DNA of 64,000 bases. It comes from JAJYKC01 sp035545735. GTDB taxonomy: Bacteria; Acidobacteriota; Terriglobia; Bryobacterales; Bryobacteraceae. The position numbers were made by a program, and so were the translations under genes. The notes below the pieces were generated by a model, which saw only the letters and a list, made by a program, of their open reading frames with translations, had not been told where the DNA came from and searched no databases. Shown here piece after piece: positions 1 through 8,110 of the stretch (within the stretch, counting starts at the first letter, position 1; each line of letters opens with the position of its first letter). The stretch is taken from positions 1 through 64,000 of the forward strand of contig DASZXS010000061.1 in the NCBI GenBank assembly GCA_035545735.1, written 5' to 3'.

Positions 1-511
1 CGGCTTCCGAAACGTCGATTTTGCCGATACGCTCGAGTTGCAGGAGTTCGCCTTCCACCATCATCTGCGTCAGGCTGATCAGCAGGTCCAGCACCGGAAA
101 CGCACGTTCCCGCAGCGCGATCTGGAATGCTTGCATGTACAGCCAGTCGCCCGCCAGCACACAAGTATGGTTGCCCCAGATGGCGTTGCTCGATGGCCGC
201 CCGCGCCTCGTTTCGGCGCTATCGATCACGTCGTCATGCACTAGCGTTGCGGCGTGAATCATCTCCATCACGGCTGCCATGCGGACGGCCGCGTCGGTCT
301 TTTCTGCAAAAAGGCGCGCAGAGAGGAGTACCAGAATCGGCCGCAGTCTCTTGCCGCCTCCAGCCTGCAAATAGCGGCTGATGAGAGTGACCGCTTCCAC
401 GCTCGCGACAGCTTCCAGACCAATCGCCTCCTCGACGCGGTCCAGATCTTCCCGGACCAACTCCAGGATCTCCCGCGCTGTGAAGGATTGGCCGAGCCTG
501 CTAAACGCCAT
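1..511 (-). CDS. Polyprenyl diphosphate synthase, 3' part beyond left edge
   Basis: This is an all-trans polyprenyl diphosphate synthase, which extends farnesyl/geranylgeranyl diphosphate with IPP to make the quinone side chain (octaprenyl/heptaprenyl type). The first 170 residues are visible when the minus strand is translated from the ATG at 511. They include the GGGKRLRP substrate-binding motif near residue 55 and the first Asp-rich motif, HDDVID, near residue 95, followed by RRGRPSSNAIWG, all typical of the family. The second DDxxD lies outside the window. The start codon lies inside the end of the TatD gene (11-nt overlap), so the two are probably co-transcribed and translationally coupled. 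Chain length cannot be predicted from this part. The family call is secure; the exact product is not. Confidence 0.93.
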   Translation of the reverse strand, partial: MAFSRLGQSFTAREILELVREDLDRVEEAIGLEAVASVEAVTLISRYLQAGGGKRLRPILVLLSARLFAEKTDAAVRMAAVMEMIHAATLVHDDVIDSAETRRGRPSSNAIWGNHTCVLAGDWLYMQAFQIALRERAFPVLDLLISLTQMMVEGELLQLERIGKIDVSEA

Positions 512-1325
512 GGGACCGTTCCAGTTTAGCAACCTGTTGATCGGCGCGGGGCATTTGCGCCAGCCGGAGAAAATTGGCCCGCGTCGCGCGCGCGACTTCT
601 TCCACCGGAATCCCTCGCAGTTCCGCGATTTTCGCCGCCGTATGCGCCACCCAGGCGGGCTCGTTTCTTTTGCCGCGCCGGGGGACCGGCGCGAGATACG
701 GAGCGTCGGTTTCGATCAGCATCCGGTCGAGCGGGGCCAGGCGCGCCACCTCCTGAACGTTCAGCGCTTTCGGATAGGTGACGATCCCGCCAAAGCTCAA
801 GAAGAAGCCCAGATCGAGCGACCGCCGCGCCTCCTCCACGCCGCCGGAAAAGCAGTGCATGATGCCCGGAATCCCCGCCGGGGCCCAGTCCTGCTCCAGC
901 ACCCGGAAAGTGTCGTCCCAGGCCTCGCGGGTATGGATCACCACCGGCTTGCGCGCATCCGCCGCAATGCGCAACTGTTCACGAAAGGCCGCTTCCTGCG
1001 CTTCCCTCGGAGAGAAGTCGTAATGGTAATCGAGGCCGATCTCTCCCAGAGCCACCACTTTCGGAAGCCGGATCAGATCGCGCACACGGCTGTAAATCTC
1101 TTCGGACGCTTTGGCGGCGTCGTGCGGATGAATCCCCACCGACGCGACGAACTGCGGATACCGCTCGGCCAGCCGGACACCCGCCTCCAAATCGGGCGGT
1201 CCGTCCCCGGTGCCGATCGCCATCATCATTTCGACGCCCGCTTCGGCGGCGCGCTCCAACACGGCTTCGCGGTCTGGGTCGAACTCCTTGCTGTCGACGT
1301 GGCAATGAGAATCGATCAGTTTCAC
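501..1325 (-). CDS. TatD family metal-dependent hydrolase/DNase
   Basis: The 274-residue protein is full length for the TatD/YcfH family of cytosolic metal-dependent nucleases (3'-5' DNase, TIM-barrel amidohydrolase fold). All metal ligands are visible: the N-terminal HCHVD pair (H7, H9), the glutamate in GEIGLDYHY, histidines in VIHTRE and MHCFSGG, and the aspartate in ETDAPYLAP. It overlaps metG upstream by 4 nt (ATGA) and the polyprenyl synthetase downstream by 11 nt. The metG-tatD order is a common bacterial arrangement (in E. coli ycfH is near holB/tmk instead). The physiological substrate in this subgroup is not established. Confidence 0.95.
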   Translation of the reverse strand: MKLIDSHCHVDSKEFDPDREAVLERAAEAGVEMMMAIGTGDGPPDLEAGVRLAERYPQFVASVGIHPHDAAKASEEIYSRVRDLIRLPKVVALGEIGLDYHYDFSPREAQEAAFREQLRIAADARKPVVIHTREAWDDTFRVLEQDWAPAGIPGIMHCFSGGVEEARRSLDLGFFLSFGGIVTYPKALNVQEVARLAPLDRMLIETDAPYLAPVPRRGKRNEPAWVAHTAAKIAELRGIPVEEVARATRANFLRLAQMPRADQQVAKLERSHGV

Positions 1326-3262
1326 TTCAGCCTTGCGCCGACCGGAACATCCTCGAGAAAGCCCGCCAGCACCGGCGCTCCGCCTTCGAGCGATGCCGCG
1401 ACGATCATTCCCTGCGAGGTCAGTCCTTTCAATTTGCGCGGCTGGAGGTTGGCCACGATCACCACCTTCCGCCCGATGAGCTGACCGGGTTCGTAGGCCA
1501 GCGCGATCCCGGCGATAATCGTCCTCGGCTCAGCTTCGCCCAGATCCACTTTGAGGTGCAGCAGCTTATTCGCGTTTTTCACCGGCTCGGCGGACAACAC
1601 TTTCCCGACCCGCAGATCGACCTTCGCGAAGTCGTCGATGGAGATGAAACCCGGCTCCTCCGTCGCCGCCGCGGCTTGCGGTTTCTTCCCGAGCAGCGCG
1701 TTCTGCCGGTCCTTTTCCACAATCTCCAGTTGCTGCATCTTCTCGATCGCGGGTTTCATTTCCAGGCGCGGGAATACCGCTTCCACTTTGCCGGCCTGCT
1801 GTCCGGCCGCCAGCTTGCCCCACACCAGGTCCGCCGTCCGAATCCCATCCAGTGCCTCCGGCATGCCCAACTGCTTCCAGATTTTCTCCGTCGAAGCCGG
1901 AATGGCGGGATACAGCCATCCGCAGATCAGGCGCAGGCTTTCCGCGGCGGTGTAAAGCGTCTCGGCAAGACGGCTCTCCGCCTCGGGATTCGTCTTCCGG
2001 TCCTTCGCCAGTTTCCAGGGTGCGCGCTCCACGATGAACTTATCGATGCGGGATACAAACGCCAACACCGCTTCGATTCCTCGCGTGAAATCGAATTCGT
2101 TAAACCGTGCGGCTACCGCTTCCGAAGTTTCCTTCGCCGCCGCCGCAACCTCCACGTCGCCCGAAGATGCTGGAACCTTGCCTTCGAAATACTGGTGCAG
2201 CATGCTCAGGGTCCGGCTCGCCAGGTTTCCGATTCCATTCGCCAGGTCGGAGTTGTACCGCTCAATCAGCGCGTCGTAGCTGAAGTTGCCATCCTGTCCG
2301 AAAGGAATTTCGCGCCACAGAAAATAACGCAGAGGGTCGGGTCCGCCCATTACGTCCGCGATCGGGCCCGGGCGCACCACGTTGCCCCTGCTCTTGCTCA
2401 TTTTGTTCTCGTGCACCAGGACCCAGCCGTGCGCGAATATTTTCTTGGGAAGGGGCAGCCCCCCGGCCATCAGAAACGCGGGCCAGCAAATGGCATGGAA
2501 CCTGAGAATGTCCTTGCCGATCAGATGCAGGTCCGCCGGCCACATGCCTTCGCCTTCGACCGCGGTCATGTAGGAGATCAACGCGTCGAACCAGACGTAA
2601 AAGACGTGCTTGCCCTCCACCGGCACCGGAATGCCCCAGTTAATGGTGGTCCTGGTAATCGAAAGATCGTTCAGCCCCTGCTTCACGAAGGAAACAATTT
2701 CGTTCTTTCGCGCTTCCGGTTGGATGAAGTCAGGCTGCTCTTCGAACAGCTTCAGGAGACTGTCCCGGAACGCCGAGAGCTTGAAGAAGTAGTTTTCTTC
2801 GGTGACGGTTTCCGTGATCCGCCCGCAATCCGGGCAGGGATCGCCGGGCTTGGCGTCGTTGACATACAATTCGTCGTGAAAGCAGTATTGCCCGGTGTAG
2901 GAGCCTTTATAAATGTAACCGTTCTTCTGGCAGCGCTCGAACAAATCGCGCACGGTTTCAAAATGCTTGGGGTCCGAGGTCCGGATAAAATGATCGACGG
3001 AAATCCCCAGCGCCTGCCACTGGCGGACAAATTCGTTCGCGATCGCCGTCGCATATTCCTCGGGAGATTTGGAAATCGCCTTCGCGGCGCGCTCCACGTT
3101 CTGACCGTGCTCGTCGGAGCCGGTCGTCAGCACCACGGGATCGAAGCCCTGCTGTTTCTTGAAGCGCTTGATCAGGTCCGCGGTGAACGTGCAGTACGCC
3201 GTGCCGATGTGCGGCGCCGCGTTTACATAATAAATCGGGGTCGTTAGATAGTACTTGCTCAT
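1322..3262 (-). CDS. metG: Methionyl-tRNA synthetase with C-terminal tRNA-binding domain
   Basis: Class I aminoacyl-tRNA synthetase that charges tRNA-Met. The 646-residue protein has the Rossmann catalytic core with the HIGH-type signature as HIGT (H18-T21), the KMSKS loop as ENKMSKSRGN around residue 300, an anticodon-binding alpha-helical domain, and a C-terminal OB-fold tRNA-binding/dimerisation domain from about residue 545 (SIDDFAKVDLRVGKV). The connective-peptide zinc region keeps YC in the first knuckle and CPDCG in the second, but the usual first CxxC is reduced to CFHD, so metal binding there is unusual or absent. The ATG start gives the canonical MetRS N-terminus (YYLTTPIYYVN). The last 4 nt overlap the TatD start. 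Confidence 0.98.
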   Translation of the reverse strand: MSKYYLTTPIYYVNAAPHIGTAYCTFTADLIKRFKKQQGFDPVVLTTGSDEHGQNVERAAKAISKSPEEYATAIANEFVRQWQALGISVDHFIRTSDPKHFETVRDLFERCQKNGYIYKGSYTGQYCFHDELYVNDAKPGDPCPDCGRITETVTEENYFFKLSAFRDSLLKLFEEQPDFIQPEARKNEIVSFVKQGLNDLSITRTTINWGIPVPVEGKHVFYVWFDALISYMTAVEGEGMWPADLHLIGKDILRFHAICWPAFLMAGGLPLPKKIFAHGWVLVHENKMSKSRGNVVRPGPIADVMGGPDPLRYFLWREIPFGQDGNFSYDALIERYNSDLANGIGNLASRTLSMLHQYFEGKVPASSGDVEVAAAAKETSEAVAARFNEFDFTRGIEAVLAFVSRIDKFIVERAPWKLAKDRKTNPEAESRLAETLYTAAESLRLICGWLYPAIPASTEKIWKQLGMPEALDGIRTADLVWGKLAAGQQAGKVEAVFPRLEMKPAIEKMQQLEIVEKDRQNALLGKKPQAAAATEEPGFISIDDFAKVDLRVGKVLSAEPVKNANKLLHLKVDLGEAEPRTIIAGIALAYEPGQLIGRKVVIVANLQPRKLKGLTSQGMIVAASLEGGAPVLAGFLEDVPVGARLK

Positions 3263-3277
3263 TGGATTCGGAAACAG

Positions 3278-4429
3278 CTATTTCGAGGCAAAAATTCGCG
3301 CCGCTTCGTTCATCACGCGTTTTAGCGCGACGCCTTTTTCCCGCGCGATACGCAGGCAGTCATCATACTCCGGAGCGAAATCTCCGAATTCGCCGACCTT
3401 CACCCTCACGCGGCCGTAGGAGGTCTCCACTTCGCGAATCTCGCGGGCCTGCACGCGCCTTTCGGCTTCATACATCCGCACGCCCAGCGTCGACGTTTCC
3501 GCAAACATCCGCCGTACCAGCGCTTCCGCATCTTCGGGCCGCGCGATGACGCTCAGACGGGTTCCCGGCCGGTTTTTCTTCATCAACACCGAGGTCATCG
3601 TAACGTCCAGCGCGCCGGCCTCCAGAAGTTTCTCCTGTGCATAGCCGAGAATCTGCGGGCTCGAATCGTCAATATTGGCTTCAATCACCGTGACGCGCGA
3701 GGCTTCCTTTGCGCCGCTGGCCTCACCCACGAGGACGCGCAGCACGTTGGCATGCTCCGGAAAGTCCTTGTCCCCCGCGCCATAGCCCGCGGACCGAATT
3801 TGCATGGGCGGCATCGGGCCGAATCCCTCCGCAAGGGTGGCGAGGAGGGCGGCGCCCGTCGGCGTCGTCAATTCCATCTCGGGACCGCGCGAATAAACCG
3901 GCTTGCCCGTCAGCAGTTCGGCGGTCGCCGGCGCCGGCACGGGAAGTACTCCGTGCTCCGTGTTTACCGTTCCCCCGCCCGTGTTGATGGCCGAAGCGTA
4001 GACCGCGTCAATCCCCAGCAGTTCCAGTCCCAGGCAAGCGCCGGCGATGTCGCAAATAGAATCCACCGCGCCCACTTCGTGAAAATGCACTTTTTCAATT
4101 GGCACTCCGTGCACCTTCGCTTCGGCTTCGCCCAACTTCTGAAACACGCGCGCGGTATTTCTTTTGGCGGCCGGCGGCAGCGCCGACGCGTCAATCATCT
4201 TGAGGATGTGCGGAAGATGCCGGTGCGCTTTTTGCTCGCCGCCAAAGACGTGAAACTTCGACGCCGTGATGCCGTGCCGCTTGGTCTTCTCGATCTTGAA
4301 TTCCGCGCCGGCGCCGAGCGAATTCAGTCCTTCGATCAGTTGCCCGGAGTCCGCGCCCGCATCGACGAGCGCTCCGACGGTCATATCGCCGCTAATGCCG
4401 GAAAAAGCATGGAAATAACAGATCTTCAT
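3278..4429 (-). CDS. larC: Nickel-pincer nucleotide cofactor biosynthesis protein LarC
   Basis: LarC (formerly DUF111) is the CTP-dependent nickel insertase that completes the nickel-pincer nucleotide cofactor of lactate racemase and related enzymes. The protein starts with the hallmark segment YFHAFSGISGDMTVGALVDAG and keeps the FHEVGAVDSICDI and TPTGAALL blocks. I place the start at the ATG at 4429 because it directly precedes this block and has AGG upstream; an in-frame TTG at 4465 would add 12 residues. At 383 residues it is one continuous protein, unlike the frameshift-split LarC1/LarC2 of Lactiplantibacillus. No larA, larB or larE lies in the window. It is 15 nt upstream of metG and could be in the same transcript. 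Confidence 0.94.
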   Translation of the reverse strand: MKICYFHAFSGISGDMTVGALVDAGADSGQLIEGLNSLGAGAEFKIEKTKRHGITASKFHVFGGEQKAHRHLPHILKMIDASALPPAAKRNTARVFQKLGEAEAKVHGVPIEKVHFHEVGAVDSICDIAGACLGLELLGIDAVYASAINTGGGTVNTEHGVLPVPAPATAELLTGKPVYSRGPEMELTTPTGAALLATLAEGFGPMPPMQIRSAGYGAGDKDFPEHANVLRVLVGEASGAKEASRVTVIEANIDDSSPQILGYAQEKLLEAGALDVTMTSVLMKKNRPGTRLSVIARPEDAEALVRRMFAETSTLGVRMYEAERRVQAREIREVETSYGRVRVKVGEFGDFAPEYDDCLRIAREKGVALKRVMNEAARIFASK

Positions 4430-4537
4430 TGGCCTGGAAAGCACCATTATCCCATGAGAATCCAATGCCTTTGCTTTTCACTCAGGGGTGAGTGAGCCCA
4501 GACCGCCGGACGAGGGGGACGCCTCAGGGCCGGCGCC

Positions 4538-4575
4538 GAAAAAAACGGGGAGCATTTGGAAGCCCCCCGTTTGCA
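4538..4575 (-). terminator. Rho-independent terminator of the TonB receptor gene
   Basis: On the minus strand, shortly after the receptor stop codon at 4601, the sequence forms a stem AAACGGGG / CCCCGTTT around a loop of about 14 nt and then runs into a block of seven T residues. This is a textbook intrinsic terminator and separates the receptor transcript from larC downstream. Confidence 0.85.
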
Positions 4576-4600
4576 GTTTTGGAAGCGGCTGGTTAAAGAA

Positions 4601-7600
4601 TCAGAAATCGAACTTCGCGCCAACCTGTAGCGAGCGCGGATTGTTCGAGAACACCAAGTCCGGACGGTTAAAGGTGGAATTGGCCGGATTCAGCGAATTC
4701 CGGACCTGGCTGCCGGTATACCCGAGCGATTGCACATCGTTCAGATATCCGCCGACGAACTGCGGGTGATTGAACAGGTTAAATGCCTGCCCGAAAAACT
4801 CCAGCTTCATGCTCTCGGTAATGTTGAACCTCTTGCTGATCGTCAGGTCGATGTTGTCTATGGGCGGCATCCGGTAGCTGTTGCGGCCGCCATTGGGGTA
4901 AACGCCAGGCGCCGCGCGAATGTAGCGAGCGCTCGGGTTGTTGGCGAGATAGGCAACCGTTTCGCCGGCGGTATTGGTCAGCGCCGTGACGTCCGATCCC
5001 GTGTTGTTAACACCGGCAGGATTGATCACTGTGCGATCACCTGCGTTGTCACCATTCAGATTGGCATCGGCGACGCTCTGGATGGTGGCCCAGTTTCCCG
5101 TCTGGTATGTATAGATGGGCGCAATCTCCCAATTGCCGGCAACATTCTTCATAAACCAGTTGCTGGAAGTCTTGAAAAACGGCACATCGTACATCGCCGC
5201 TACCGTGAGGCGGTGGCGATGGTCGAGGGCGGAACTGGAGCGCTCGGCCTGCAGGTTTTGAAAGTCCTGCGGGCGGCGCGGGGTGGTGACAGTGCTGAAG
5301 ACTTCCGCGGTGGAGTCGTCGATGTTGTGGCTCCAGGTATAGGCGGCCGTGAAGTAGAGTCCGTTGGTGACGCGGCGCGTGAGCTGGGCCGCAAGGCTCT
5401 GATAACTGGAGTTGCCGATCGGCATGAACGCAGTGAGGTAAGACCCGTTGAACCCCGCCGCTTCCCATTGAGGCAGGATGGTGTCGCCCTCCTCGTTCTG
5501 TAGACCGGTCAGCGTCAATGGCAGAGCATCGAGCTGCGCCTGGGACGGCTGGCTCAGGTAAACGGGGAGGGAGTGGCCGGGCTGAACTACGGAAAACGCG
5601 TTGAGCCGCGTTTGCACCGGGAGGCTGATGCCGCGCGTGCCGAGGTAACGGACATCCAACGTGTAGTTGGAGGCAAAAACGTGTTGAACACCAAAATTCC
5701 ACTGAATCGACTTGGGCAGCTTTTGGTCAGGCGTATAACCGGAGGTCAACTGCCGGGCGGTCGCCTGGTCCAGCGGGCCGGCGCTGGCGGTATCGGGAAT
5801 CGCTCCGTTTGCCAGGAAATTCCCAGTCAGCGGCGTGCTATCCACTGTGACCTGGAGTTGAGGCGGCGCCGATAAGATGCCAAGATTGCCGAAGAGTTGA
5901 TCGTAGCTTAGACCGAAGCCACCGCGAATCGACGTATTTCCACTGACGCCCGGAGAATAAGCGAAGCCAATGCGGGGCATGAAGGCATTCCTTTGGGCCT
6001 TCGGTTCGCCGAAGGTGATCAGGCCCGGGACGCTCGAAAGGGCGTTGAGCGTCTGCAGCCGCTCGCTGTAAGGCACAGTGGTGTACTCGTAACGAAGCCC
6101 AAGGTTCAGGGTAAGGTTCCGTCTGATCTTCCAATTGTCGTTAATATAAACACCGTTCGCGATCTGGTCGCCATAATAGGTGACCTTTCCGGTGGTGCGT
6201 TCCAGGAACTGATCCGGCACGGTGTCCTGAAGGTACAGCTCCAGAGTGCTCCAGTCGTATTCGCCCCGCGCCCGTTGCGTGAAGCCGTTGGGCGCGATCT
6301 CTTTGCGGATATCGTAGCCGATCTTTATGCTGTGGTTCCCCTTATTCCAGCTCAGGTTGTCCGTCGCCTGATAAGTATTCTGAATCGTAAATTGCGGGGC
6401 ATTGTCGTCGGGACCCAAATCGAGGTTGAGGTCGTAAATGTAGATGTTGGGGAATACGCTAAGACCCGGAAACGTCTCCGGACCGGCCGGATAATTCTGG
6501 GAATAGCGGTTAAATCCGAGCCGCAGTTCATTGATTACACTCGGCGAGAAATTGTGATATTCGGTCACGGTCGCCAAATAATAATTCTGCGGCGCCGCGA
6601 TCCAGAACTGCGGAAGTTGCGCCGCATAGTCCTGATAATCCCAGCGATTCGTCACAAAGCGCCCCCGCAGCACGTCCGTGTCCCTGAGGTTATAGTCGAG
6701 CGAGCCCACCGCGGTCAGGATGTTGTTGTGACGCGTTAAGGTTTGCGCGACCGAACCAAGCGGAATGTCCACGCCGTTGACGGTGGAGACGTCGCCTGTC
6801 GGACTGGTAGCGGTTCCAAGATATTTCTTTAAGACGTTCAGATTGTTCTGGCTCAGGTTGGGCATACCGTCGAGCGCCGCCCATCCGCTGGCCGTCGGGC
6901 CCAGCAACAGGCCGGGCACTACGTCTTCCCGGAGTTTGTCGTATTCGACATTCGCGAAAAAGAACGCCTTATTCCGGATGATGGGCCCACCCACCTGGCC
7001 GCCAAAACGGTTGTCGTCGTAGCCCGGATTTAGAGGGGTTTCACTCACGATCGATTGCTGGTCGACCGCAACCAGATTTCGATTCTGCAGGTATTCGTAA
7101 ACCCTCCCGTGAAACTCGTTCTGCCCGCTGCGAATCACCTGGTTAAATTGCCCTCCGGTGGAATGCCCGAACTCCGGCGAATACTGATTCTGAAGGATCG
7201 CGAATTCGGCGACGGCTTCGTTGGGGATCGTGACCAGGGGACCCGTGACGCTCTGGCTGTTGTTATCGATGCCTTCAATGGTGAAATTGTTGTTGCGAGG
7301 CCGTTGCCCGCCTACCGAGGGCCCCGTTCCCACGCCGATCGTGCCGCTGGTGGAAACGCCGGCGTTCAGCAAGGACAGATTGATGACGCCCGAACCCGTC
7401 GAACCCCAATCCTGCAACTGGCTGGCAGAATAGCTGTTCTGAATCTGTGCCGTCGTCGTGTCGATATTCGACGCCGCCGCCGTGACCTCAACCGCGGCCG
7501 CGGCCGTCCCTACCTGGAGCGTCACGTTTTGCGTGGAAGTCTTGTTCAACTCGACATGAAGGCCTCTCACCGAGAAAGGTGTAAAGCCGTCCGCGGTCAC

Positions 7601-7846
7601 CTGGAGGTCATAGGCCGCCACCGGCAAGTTTCCAAGCCGGTATTGCCCGGCGGTATTGGTTGCAGTGGTCGTCCGCACTCCTGTGGCTTCGTTGGTCGCC
7701 GCTACAGTAACGTTCGGGATGACGGCCCCCGATGCGTCGTAAACCGTGCCCACAAGATCACCGCTGATAGATTGCGCAAAAGCCGGCACATACGATATGC
7801 CTAGCAGCGCAGAAAAAAACATAGCCCAGACTTTGAGTGTCTTCAT
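4601..7846 (-). CDS. Oar-type TonB-dependent outer-membrane receptor
   Basis: A 1081-residue outer-membrane protein of the Oar/TonB-dependent transporter class that is heavily amplified in Acidobacteriota. In order: a signal peptide ending at AFAQ (about residue 25); a carboxypeptidase-regulatory-like beta-sandwich (SISGDLVGTVYDASGAVIPN, to about residue 115); a plug domain with VGGQRPRNNNFTIEGIDNN; and a long beta barrel ending in GAKFDF with the terminal aromatic residue expected for BAM recognition. No SusD partner, sugar enzyme or metal gene sits directly beside it, so the ligand is unknown. It is monocistronic: terminator downstream, divergent tldD upstream. Related receptors often import oligosaccharides or peptides, but nothing here proves that. 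Confidence 0.93.
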   Translation of the reverse strand: MKTLKVWAMFFSALLGISYVPAFAQSISGDLVGTVYDASGAVIPNVTVAATNEATGVRTTTATNTAGQYRLGNLPVAAYDLQVTADGFTPFSVRGLHVELNKTSTQNVTLQVGTAAAAVEVTAAASNIDTTTAQIQNSYSASQLQDWGSTGSGVINLSLLNAGVSTSGTIGVGTGPSVGGQRPRNNNFTIEGIDNNSQSVTGPLVTIPNEAVAEFAILQNQYSPEFGHSTGGQFNQVIRSGQNEFHGRVYEYLQNRNLVAVDQQSIVSETPLNPGYDDNRFGGQVGGPIIRNKAFFFANVEYDKLREDVVPGLLLGPTASGWAALDGMPNLSQNNLNVLKKYLGTATSPTGDVSTVNGVDIPLGSVAQTLTRHNNILTAVGSLDYNLRDTDVLRGRFVTNRWDYQDYAAQLPQFWIAAPQNYYLATVTEYHNFSPSVINELRLGFNRYSQNYPAGPETFPGLSVFPNIYIYDLNLDLGPDDNAPQFTIQNTYQATDNLSWNKGNHSIKIGYDIRKEIAPNGFTQRARGEYDWSTLELYLQDTVPDQFLERTTGKVTYYGDQIANGVYINDNWKIRRNLTLNLGLRYEYTTVPYSERLQTLNALSSVPGLITFGEPKAQRNAFMPRIGFAYSPGVSGNTSIRGGFGLSYDQLFGNLGILSAPPQLQVTVDSTPLTGNFLANGAIPDTASAGPLDQATARQLTSGYTPDQKLPKSIQWNFGVQHVFASNYTLDVRYLGTRGISLPVQTRLNAFSVVQPGHSLPVYLSQPSQAQLDALPLTLTGLQNEEGDTILPQWEAAGFNGSYLTAFMPIGNSSYQSLAAQLTRRVTNGLYFTAAYTWSHNIDDSTAEVFSTVTTPRRPQDFQNLQAERSSSALDHRHRLTVAAMYDVPFFKTSSNWFMKNVAGNWEIAPIYTYQTGNWATIQSVADANLNGDNAGDRTVINPAGVNNTGSDVTALTNTAGETVAYLANNPSARYIRAAPGVYPNGGRNSYRMPPIDNIDLTISKRFNITESMKLEFFGQAFNLFNHPQFVGGYLNDVQSLGYTGSQVRNSLNPANSTFNRPDLVFSNNPRSLQVGAKFDF

Positions 7847-7988
7847 AAATATCTTCTCAATTCCTTAAATACGAGTCTTATCCAACAAACACACAACGCT
7901 CCCCGCGCTCCTTCAAGGCAAATCAAGTTCCAAAAGAGCAAGAATTCGTAAATGATTGTCTTGGAAAGAGCTCTGCCATGCGGCGGCC

Positions 7989-8017
7989 TTGACAAATACG
8001 AAAATCGGTATTAAGCA
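7989..8017 (+). promoter_or_regulatory. Possible promoter/operator in tldD-receptor intergenic region
   Basis: The 264-bp divergent region holds a perfect -35-like TTGACA at 7989-7994, overlapped on its right by a small dyad with 5-bp arms AATAC (7995-7999) and GTATT (8008-8012). The best -10 at 17-bp spacing (TAAGCA, 8012-8017) is poor, so the promoter call is weak. The dyad could be an operator. Nothing else recognisable is present in 7847-8110. Confidence 0.3.
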
Positions 8018-8110
8018 GGGCCCAATAATCCCGAATTATGGAGTCATAAGCGGAGTCGATAGCAGCTTGTTTGCGTCACCGGCGATTTATACTCGATAGG
8101 TGAGCTCGCT

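Noticed and set aside
1556..3247. Long open frame (563 residues) on the plus strand
   Set aside because: It lies wholly antisense to metG; its product has no recognisable domains and is a by-product of high-GC third-position bias.
4466..4600. Small gene between larC and the receptor
   Set aside because: Only the receptor terminator is seen; open frames have no ribosome site or coding character.
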